Part shown: positions 56,331-64,000 of the stretch, piece after piece
Position numbering within the stretch: the stretch's first letter is position 1
Layout of the letters: each line of letters opens with the position of its first letter
Assembly (NCBI GenBank): GCA_009792885.1
Contig: WMCF01000151.1
Span: 882,085-946,084 of the forward strand
Length of the DNA stretch: 64,000 bases
From: Eremophila alpestris peregrina
Taxonomy: Eukaryota > Chordata > Aves > Passeriformes > Alaudidae
Direction: 5' to 3'
The notes under the pieces: model-generated
Told to the model about the DNA's origin: nothing
Seen by the model: the letters and a program-made list of their open reading frames with translations, nothing else
Database searches by the model: none
Position numbers and translations under genes: made by a program

Positions 56331-57759
56331 AGTTGTGCTGATTGTTTTATGGGGAGCAGATTATGCTACCTCACTGATGGTTATATGGAGAATAGCCAGG
56401 GCAGGTGGTGCACACCTCTGCATTGGAGTTGCAGCCTTTGCTCTAAAAGGAGTGTCCACCATTCTGTCTTGGGAGTCAGGTAGGAGGAATGTCATCAACC
56501 TGTGCAGATGGTCACACAACATGCCTGGGTGCTGGAAGACAGAGCTTAGATGCAAGTTACAAATGGTATGCATGATGGTAACTGCATTGGGGTACTCATC
56601 TGCAGATGCATTTCCCTCTGCCATAGAATCTTAATTGATAATGGTATCTGCAGAAGAAATGAAGTCTGAAATGATAACTACATTTACAACAGTAATTGAA
56701 ATGGCATGTATGTCTATCTCTAAGACATGACTTACTTAATTATAATTGGAATAGAAGTTGTTCTTAATAATATTCTTTCCCTCTTTTATTTTTTCCTTTT
56801 TTTAAAAATTATTCCTTGTCCAAACAAAGAAAACATGGAGAGGGTCTTTGGGGACTGAGACAGGAGGTGTCATTTTAACTAGCACCTCTGATTCCCAAAG
56901 GCTTTTTTGCTTCTTTTTATTTTTCATTTTTACAATGAGATACATCTGTGTGCTATGGCTGCTCCATTTCCTAGACCCAATTGTTGGAAATTATATAACT
57001 TTCCTAATTTTTAAATTAATGGTCTTAGTTAACTTCTAATTATTTTAAAAAATTAATCATAACCAGTATGTAAGTTACAAGTAGTGTGTTAGTCTTAAAT
57101 CACTTTCAACAAGCATTAGTAAAGTTGTCATAGGCTCCTTTTGTTGGAACACAGCTTGGGAAAAATACAGGAAATTTACATTTTGCTAAAGTAACACTGA
57201 TATGCTTTGATAAAAAAAGCCTGAGAGAGAGAGATAAATTGTTGAAGCTGGCCATCTAGGATGTAGAATTTATGGACTACAAGGGCCTTTTGCAGAAACC
57301 AGAAGATAAAGAGGAGACTAACAGAGACTCAGTATATGTGTTGGAAAGTCCCTACTGGAGGAAAAAGATACTAAAAAAGACTAAAAATATGGACTAATTA
57401 GCATAAGAAGCAAGATATCAACAGCAAATAGAAGACAGAATACTAATTATGAAAGAGTTATGTAATTTAGAACCAATGAACATCAATTTCTTTGTTTGCT
57501 AACAATATATAAGTTAAAAAGTTTTGTATCAATGTCTGTCTGGAGGCTGGAATTTTGTTGGCCATACACATACATCTGGACCAAAGACAAAGTTATGCCT
57601 TACCTGTTAACGCTGAAAAGACAACGTTAGAGGGTTTTATGTATCCTGACAATGTTGGGGGATTTAGTAACAGAAGGATAGCAGAAGCATGCTGACAAGT
57701 AAGACTGGCTTGCCCCTTGTTGGGGGTTAGATTTGGTTTTTTTCCCCTTTTGGAATTTT
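56331..57759. other. AT-rich intergenic, nothing firmly recognised
   Basis: No gene recognised. The stretch 57190-57600 (with CTTTGTTTGCTAACAATATATAAG) might be the U3 part of the following LTR, but I cannot show this. Confidence 0.4.
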
Positions 57760-58486
57760 TTCCCTCAAGTACTTGTCGGTACTTAACCAAAGACAAAAGA
57801 AGCCAGGGAAGAGAAGACAGAACCTGGTAACGCAAGATTTGGGGCAGCAAAGGGATGGGGGCTGGGGGCTGGGCACTCTTGCCCTTGGCACTTCAAGGAG
57901 AGGACGCCAGGCTCTTTGCTTGCTGCGGGAGGAGTTTCACTGTCACCACCGACTCCACTCCTGGGAAATCTATCATCATCTGCTCGTGTGCCCGGGGATT
58001 TCTGAGCTTGCCCCCTGCCCTATTGGAGTGGGCCCAACCCTGTCCCACCACCGCCATTTTTCCGGCCCTGCTTTGAGGCTTTTGCCTACGCTGACCTCAC
58101 GCCCCTGTTCTGCCGGGACATCTCTGCTGCTCCAGCCACCACTGCGGAATTCCCCATCTACCTCATCACCAGCCCAGGATCTCCCACCGTTACAGCTTGG
58201 TGCCTCAGAGCCACTGGGATCAGACTGCCCTGGGCTTTGTCGTCCCTCGAGGTTATTGGTTCTCTCTTATTATTAATGCTGTAGTTGTTTGTTTGTTTGT
58301 TCGCTTGCTTTGTAAGATAGATATATACTAGTAAAAAAACCTGTTATTCCCATTCTCACATCTTTTTGCCTGAAAGCCCCTTAATTTCAAATTTATAATA
58401 ATTTGGAGGGAGGGGGTTTGCATTCTCTTTGCAAGGGGAGGGCTCCGGCTTTTCCCTAGCAGACACCTGTCTTTCAAACCAAGACA
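57760..58486 (+). mobile_element. LTR (copy 2 of the family at 520-1294)
   Basis: The 3' end is typical of a songbird ERV LTR family I recognise: CTGTTATTCCCATTCTCACA, GCCTGAAAGCCCCTTAATTTC, GGAGGGAGGGGGTTTGCATTCTC, then CACCTGTCTTTCAAACCAAGACA at 58486. A (GTTT)n run sits at 58285-58300. It is better preserved than copy 1; the 5' limit is uncertain and may reach 57200. Confidence 0.7.
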
Positions 58487-58979
58487 CCCCTGTTTTTCCT
58501 GTTTTATTTATTGCCTGGCTCTCATCTGTTTGCCCACTGCTAAAGCAGTGTTGTCACTGCAAAAAGCAAGTGCAGAGTGTGTTCTCCAGTGGGGTCTGGA
58601 GATAAAAACGCTGGCTCCACTGCAGTTGTTAGTGGCTCCTTATTCCCTTCTGCAAGAAAGTAAGAGAAGGCTGTGGTCAGGTCCATGTTGAAGCTGCATG
58701 GGTGTTAAAGGCAATTAATAGATTTCTTTTGACCATGTTCAAAAATGCAGTATGGGCTGTGAGTGTCTTCTAAGTGATCATTTCAGCTGGAGCTTCTGCT
58801 AAGCCAGCAGCAGGCTGGAGGGCCATTGCTGGGTCTCTCCTCTCCATTGTGATCCATGGTGTATTCTCCTGCCCACTACCAGAAAGAAGAGCTTGATACA
58901 TTCTTGTAGGTGGCCAGAGTGGAATAAACCCTGTGCAGATGTATCAAGTTTCTGAGGGTGCCTGCACCTCATAGAATGG

Positions 58980-59340
58980 CTTAAAAATAATTTGTGAGAT
59001 GGCTCCTTGGGTATGTTTTGTAAAGCAAAAGGTTTAATAAACTTATAAAATAATAAACAATGAACAAACAAAATAGAACCTGAGCACAGGTACTTACAGA
59101 CATTGTACCTGGCTATCACATCCCAAGAAGCCCCGAGAAGCCTTGCTCTCTGCCTTAAATACAGAATGGTTTAGGTGGGATTTTTGGTAAACTGCCCAAT
59201 TTCTGAAAGACAGGTAAAGAGACCTATCCATGCCTCTGTCTTGGTATTAAGCCAATGGCTGCAAGCAGATCAAAGAATCTTCTAGGGCTTTTCCTTTTAA
59301 GTCTTATGGTAAAACTGAAATCCTTTTTCATTACGTGGAA
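58980..59340 (-). mobile_element. Probable solo LTR fragment, antisense
   Basis: On the minus strand there is a TATA-like CTGTATTTAAGGC near 59157, and, downstream of it, AATAAA words near 59030-59060. This is the spacing of an LTR promoter and poly(A) signal. No TG...CA ends or duplication could be fixed. The call rests on this layout alone. Confidence 0.35.
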
Positions 59341-59929
59341 AGTACCCTTTGGTTTAAAGTTGCATTACTACAGAGCCTGCCTGAAGCCCCACACAGTCCT
59401 GGTGGGCTGTGTAAAGGCCTGAAGCCTTCTGCCCAGGCTGAAGTGCTTTGTGGGCAGTGAGTGCTTGTGCATCCTTCCTCCGCAGCAGTGTCCCTTACTG
59501 GCTGGAGTCTCTCCTGTACCAAAGAGGAGGGTAGCATGTGGGGCTGGAGGGGGTCAAATGCCATACACGGTGCAGCATTGTGTATATTTGGTCTGAGCAG
59601 TACTGAGCCCTGATGTGCTATATGTGTACATCTGTAATGTTGTTGTCTCCACAGAATTGTGCAATGCTATTGATACGTGACAGGATCTGCAATGCTATCT
59701 GCATATGGAATGCTATATGTAGCCCTTGTTATGTCCAACAACCCAGTGTAAATAACATTGCAGATGCAGGTAGTTTTTGAGATTATTCCCCCCCTGCAGC
59801 GCCCCTGTCGCCGCCCGCTCCACGCTGGCGCCGCGGCAACCCGTCGCCGCCTGCCTCGCGCTGGGGCTGTGACAAATGCCAGGACGTTCCCCGAGCTCTG
59901 GTGCCGCCGGCACTCCCCTTCGGTCAGCG
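59341..59929. other. Intergenic; GC-rich block at 59790-59929
   Basis: No gene recognised. The last 140 bases are CpG-rich and directly abut the compact LTR at 59930. They could be the sequence downstream of that LTR on the minus strand or part of the same element. Confidence 0.4.
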
Positions 59930-60157
59930 TGGTATAAAGAAACGAGACGGGTTCTTGTCCAGAAGATTCGAGAGTCTGTTTATTAAGGAGAACAAAAAGC
60001 GTATGCTGAACCCTAGCAGGAACACAATGCAGCCCTTGGATGCAACGCAGGGCAAGAACCAGTAACCAGACTGAGATGGCGGATTTTATGGGGTAGATCT
60101 AGGGCGTGGTTTAGAGTCAGAATCCAATTACAAGAGGAGCAGGAACTGCACCCCACA
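59930..60157 (-). mobile_element. Compact LTR with polypurine tract, antisense
   Basis: On the minus strand a purine tract AAGAGGGGGA (60158-60167) is followed by TGTGGGGTGCAG. Then come an ATTGG CAAT box (plus CCAAT near 60124), CCATAAAATCC as the TATA box (about 60085), AATAAA (plus TTTATT near 59979) and an end at ATACCA (59930). The order purine tract, then U3, is that of a 3' LTR. The length is 228 bp. The left end could extend further into the GC-rich block. Confidence 0.55.
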
Positions 60158-60285
60158 TCCCCCTCTTGGGGTGGAGGCAGTCTGCCACAACCCCCCAAAG
60201 ACTCAAGGCCAGCTCAGATTCCCCATGGGGCCCAGGGGGAGATATCTCAGAGATAGGACCGGGATTACCAGAAAGAGGCTTCTTC

Positions 60286-60489
60286 TGTGATGTTTGAAGG
60301 TCTTTATTTGTGGGGGTCCACGCGGAAAGAGAATGAACGAGTAAATACAGGGTCTTATATAGGCCTTATCTCTGGTGGGCTGTTTGGGCCCGGGCCAATG
60401 GGACAGGGGGAAGAGGGAAAGATCAAAGGATATCTCGGCATTCCATATCCTGGGATAAGGGGAAGCAGTTTCTTGGGGGAATTACAACA
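60286..60489 (-). mobile_element. Compact LTR (about 204 bp), antisense
   Basis: On the minus strand it runs TGTTGTAATTCCCCC ... CCCATTGGCCC (CAAT box) ... CCTATATAAGACCC (TATA box) ... AATAAAGACCTTC ... ACATCACA. All promoter and poly(A) elements are intact in a very short LTR. It differs in sequence from the neighbouring LTR at 59930-60157, so the two are not a pair. No target duplication seen. Confidence 0.55.
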
Positions 60490-60515
60490 GTATTGAAGGT
60501 TAAGTTCAAACCATA

Positions 60516-61894
60516 TGTCATGGTTTGACACTGACCAAACACCAGGCACCCATGAGAGTCATTTGCTTACCTTCTCCTGCTACACGGCAAAAGAGAGGGA
60601 AAAAGATGAATGATGGCTCATGAGCTGAGAAAAGGATTGGGAGAAAAAAAACACTCTAAGGGCAAAACAAGTTCAAACATAAAGGTATAAAGTAAATTTA
60701 TTATTAGCAGAGTCAGAGCAGGATAATGAGAAGTAAAATAAGCCTTTAAAACACTTTTTTTCCTCCCCAGCCCTCCCTCCTTCCCACCAACAGCACAGGG
60801 AGACAGGGCTGGGGGTTTTGGCCAGTTCATCACTTGAGATCTTCTTCTGTTCACTCAGGGAGAGAAGCCTTTTTTCTGCTATGCCATGGGGTCCCTCCCA
60901 CAGGAAAACAGTCATCCCAAAACTATTGTATCATGGGTCACTCATCCATGGGGTGCAGTCTTTTAAGGATAGGCTGCTCTAGTTTGGAAGTAATGGCCCT
61001 CTCTATCTCTGGAAGCAGGGGTCCTCTCTCTCTCAATTTGAGTTTCCCACTAGGTCGCAGCTTTTTCTGGTATCCACCAGCTCTAGCATGAGCACTTTTC
61101 CCATGGGCTGCAAGTGGATCTCTTCATCCCCTGTGAACTTCATGCATTACAAGGGGACAGTTTGTTTCACCATAGTCCTCACTACTGCTTGCAGAGGAAT
61201 CTTGACTTCGGTGCTTGAAGCACTTCCTCCCCCGCTTTTTTTACCACAGACCTTGGTGTTGCTGTGTTGCTTTCCCTCAGAAGTCTTCTCTTCCTCCTCT
61301 TCTCTGACTAGAAGAAAAACTGCTGCAGGTAGGTACCCCTGCCAACAAGTTCCACCAATTAAAAGATTTCTGCAGGATCCCACAGCACCAAGAAGTTGAT
61401 CTCATCTAGGTTCCATATCCATTGCCGTGTTTGCGCTGCCGGCCATGTGATCCCACTGCCATCACACGGGCAATGGTGGCCGCCATGGTGCTGGCACTAT
61501 TCAGCCTCTCCTCATGCAGGGCACTGAGAGGGGGAAGTTGCCACCACCATCCCTGCCCTTCTGCCCGTGGCACGGCTGGCTGAGGGCAGCCAGGCAGGCA
61601 AGGCTCTCCATTGATCACACTGAGATGGCTGCAGCAGTGGCATATTGCCGTCTGCCACTCCAGAAATGGACTCTGGCAGTGCCTTGCCACCCTGGAAAAA
61701 AATTGCATGCTGTTTTGATTTTCTTCTCAAATATGTCATCACAGAGGTGTTACCAACCTCTCTTTGGGCCAGCAGCATGTCCACCTTTGGAGCCATCAGA
61801 GACTGGCTCTGTCGGACATGGTAGAAGCTTCTAGCAGGGAAGCTACCCCTGTGGCTCCCCCCCACTACCAAAACCAGGCTGGGCCAAACCAACA
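60516..61894 (-). mobile_element. Large ERV LTR (about 1.4 kb), antisense
   Basis: On the minus strand it begins TGTTGGTTTGGCCCAGCCTGG at 61894 and ends at AAACCATGACA (60516). The interior has the recurring motifs of a long songbird/chicken ERV LTR that I recognise: the plus-strand block TGGCTCTGTCGGACATGGTAG, the TATA-like ATATTTGAGAAG (near 61730, minus strand), and the repeated GGGGTCCCTCCCACAGG/ACAGTCATCC words. Frames inside it are not genes. No target duplication recognised. Confidence 0.7.
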
Positions 61895-63653
61895 AGCTGT
61901 AGCAGACCCTATTGCAGAGGAGGTATCACTGCAGATGAAGATACTATTACAGACTCCACTGAAAATGCAGATGCTATGGCAGATGCCAGTGTAGATGCAT
62001 AAAAGTACCTTTTCCACTCATGATTTGAATTGTTGGAGAGAAGAGCTTAAACATTTCAGGGAAGATCCCAGTAAAGAGTCAAAATTATTTGATAGTCAAG
62101 AACTAGGTCCCAGATTGAGGTGATACCGATTTAATGCTGAAGGAATTAACAGAAACTGAAAAATAATTAGTGATTAAAACAGCCACAGCACATGTGCAGT
62201 GACGAATTGCTAGTGGAGCCCTACAGGGTAATGTGGACATGGTACTCCCTACCACAAATCCTCTGTGGGATGTGAACAATCCAGGCAAATATGAATCCCT
62301 TAGCAGATATTGAGAGTCAAATTTGGATTAGAGAATGCCATTCTGAAAGCAGTAACTTGGGCATTAATGTATAATTTTAAACAGGGACAGCATGAGTGTC
62401 CTACCAACTTTGTAGATAGGCTCCTAGATAGAGCAGCAATGTGAAAGTTTACAGCCTTTGATCCTGCTTCAGAAATGGGGGAAGCAGCAGTTAGTCTCCT
62501 TGATGCTAGCACAGTCCAGCCCAGACATCAGATAGAAACCACAGAAATTAAAAGGGCTAGATAATAGAAATTTATAAGCAGTAACGGAAGAAACGTGGAA
62601 GGTATATAACAACTGAGACAAGCAAGAGAAGTAAAAACTCACAGGAGCCAGCGAGAACTTTAGAACAACATCAAAGAGGAAAACATGGTCAGGGATGAGG
62701 CAGAGGCAGAGGTAAAGGCGGAAATAGTAGAGGCAGCTCAAATCAATCCCAAGGGAGGTTAGGACCAAAGCAGTGTGCTTACTGTAAGAAAACATTAGCA
62801 TTGGAAGTGCCAGTGTCAAGATTTACGGAACACTACACAGGAAGCTGTTGCAGCAATAGATAACAGTAGGTGATGGGGTCCAACAGATATTTCCTTATTG
62901 GACCTGCTGGTTAAGATACAGCTAGGGAATGGTAAAGAAATTGAATTCTTAATAGATACAGGGGTCACATTTTCGGTTTTAAATCAAGCTTTAATGCCTA
63001 AATGTGAAAAACATATCCAGATAATGGGATCCACAGGCCAACTAGAGAATGCCTTTTTCCTAAAACCATTAGAATACAAAACCGGAAAAAAGATAAGAAT
63101 ACATCAGTTCTTCTATCTACCAAATTTGCCAAAATCCCTATTAGGCAGGGATCTCCTTGAAAATTTAGAGACAGCAATTGAGTTTAGAGAGGGGAAAATG
63201 AAATTTAAAGTACCAGAGGGCAAATTGATTTTAACATTAAGATTGACAATTGATACAGGACCAGCAAACAATAGTAACTATTTGGAGCAAATAATGAATC
63301 AGGTATACCCAGGAGTATGGAATACTGATGCTCCCGGGAGATCAAAATTTGCTGACCCTATTAAGATTGAATTACAGACAAGAGCCAGGCCAGTGGTTAG
63401 GAGAAAATATCCCTTGAGGATAGAGGACAGAAAAGGGATCAACTCCATTATTCGTAAATTTTTGACACTAGGATTGTTGGAAGAATGTGAATCCGAATTT
63501 AATACTTCTATACTACCAGTGAAAAATCTGGAATTTATAGATTAGTGCAAGATTTGTGAGCTGTGAATGGGATTGCTAAAAGTAGCCACCCAGTAGTTGC
63601 AAATCCCTACACTTTGCTAAGTAAACTTGGTGATGATCACATTTGGTTCTTGG
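61895..63653 (+). mobile_element. Decayed class I endogenous retrovirus (gag-pro-pol part)
   Basis: Gag-like text at about 62290-62870 includes a capsid segment with a NFVDRLLDR-like stretch and an in-frame stop, then a basic region and a broken nucleocapsid knuckle (CAYC at about 62777, frame lost before the His). Protease and the start of reverse transcriptase follow. The copy is cut at 63653 by an antisense LTR and has no recognisable 5' LTR of its own in the window. It is non-functional. Confidence 0.75.
62898..63545 (+). pseudogene. ERV protease and N-terminal reverse transcriptase fragment (215-residue open frame)
   Basis: The open frame carries a retroviral aspartic protease with the catalytic triplet DTG at 62955-62963 and, in the C-terminal part of the protease, LLGRDLLENL, the conserved GRD-L motif. 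It then runs into the RT entry with RRKYPLRIED and a GLLEECESEFN segment. The frame stops at TAG 63543-63545; RT-like text continues in the same region to about 63652, through an NPYTLLSKL-like stretch. This is the longest retroviral frame in the window, but it is only a part of pol. Confidence 0.75.
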
Positions 63654-64000
63654 TGTGTTAGGAAAGCATGCCTCTCTCCTCTCCCTCCTGCTCTGTAGTC
63701 CCGGCTCGGTGTGTGGGACCAGCCAGCTTCTCCCTCTTGGGGGAGAGCCGCGGTTCCGTGTGTGCGTGTGTGCTGCAGGAGGGAAGGAGGGGGGTGAATT
63801 CCTAACATAAGCAGGGTTTCTCTTACATAAGAGGTAAGGATAGAGGGACACTGACTTCTGGAATGCAACACTTTATTAAGTTGCTGCCTCCAAAAGCCAA
63901 AAGCCTGGCTGGGACAGCATTCTTATACCTTCGGTCCGGGGCGTGGCTAGCACAGGACCATCCAATAAGATACAGAGGAGTCGGGGAGTGACAGCATTAC
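63654..64000 (-). mobile_element. Antisense LTR / ERV end inserted in pol, runs off the window
   Basis: Pol-like text stops abruptly at 63653 and TGTGTTAGGAAAG begins. On the minus strand the right part shows a CAAT box (CTTATTGGATGG, near 63963), a TATA-like GGTATAAGAATGC (near 63925) and AATAAAGTGTTGC (near 63872), an intact-looking LTR layout. The 63655-63800 part may be its U5 or internal leader. The other end lies beyond 64000. Confidence 0.6.

Noticed and set aside
61406..61895. Overlapping frames of 100-127 codons on both strands
   Set aside because: They fall in the 60516-61894 LTR and have no recognisable domain.

Overview
This is eukaryotic nuclear DNA, most probably from a bird and perhaps a passerine. 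The genes have many exons with GT-AG introns. The interspersed repeats are CR1 LINE 3' and 5' ends and long-terminal-repeat (LTR) families of the kind abundant in songbird genomes. No operons, phage, CRISPR or bacterial features are present. All identifications come from reading the sequence; no search was run.

Four host genes are recognisable. (1) RANBP3 (+, 3190-28406): 15 coding exons encode all but roughly the first 80 residues of the Ran-binding nuclear export cofactor; its 5' exons lie upstream of the window. Its introns hold CR1 pieces and LTRs. (2) NDUFA11 (+, 40681-44127): four exons encode a 136-residue membrane subunit of mitochondrial complex I, behind a CpG-rich promoter and a striking 13-15 bp minisatellite (40065-40545). 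(3) KLHL33 (+, 46523-49943): four exons, 734 residues, two successive BTB-like segments, BACK and kelch repeats. (4) GP1BA (-, 52566-54698): an intronless 710-residue coding region for platelet glycoprotein Ib alpha, convergent with KLHL33. RANBP3 and NDUFA11 are neighbours in mammals. KLHL33 and GP1BA lie on other chromosomes in human, so the window records rearranged synteny or an assembly join.

Between and after the genes the DNA is built mainly of retroelements. A decayed class I endogenous retrovirus (ERV) lies at about 35430-39627, with gag nucleocapsid, protease, reverse transcriptase, integrase and a 3' LTR. It is broken by a complete antisense solo LTR at 35829-36446 with a 4-bp target duplication. 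A second decayed class I ERV (about 61895-63653) retains a 215-residue protease/RT reading frame and is also cut by an antisense LTR that runs off the window. The 57.7-61.9 kb stretch is a pile-up of LTRs. CR1 fragments lie near 2.1, 12.2-14.2, 31.5, 44.6, 51.7 and 56 kb.

I did not find a convincing new biological system. The observations most worth a second look are an unusually long GPIb-alpha cytoplasmic tail with three copies of a Y/F-C-T-I/T-K motif, one of which fits an ITIM; the promoter-proximal minisatellite of NDUFA11; the mixed synteny; the tandem BTB arrangement of KLHL33; and an exon-like GC-rich reading frame fused in frame to an ERV gag remnant at 34989-35672.
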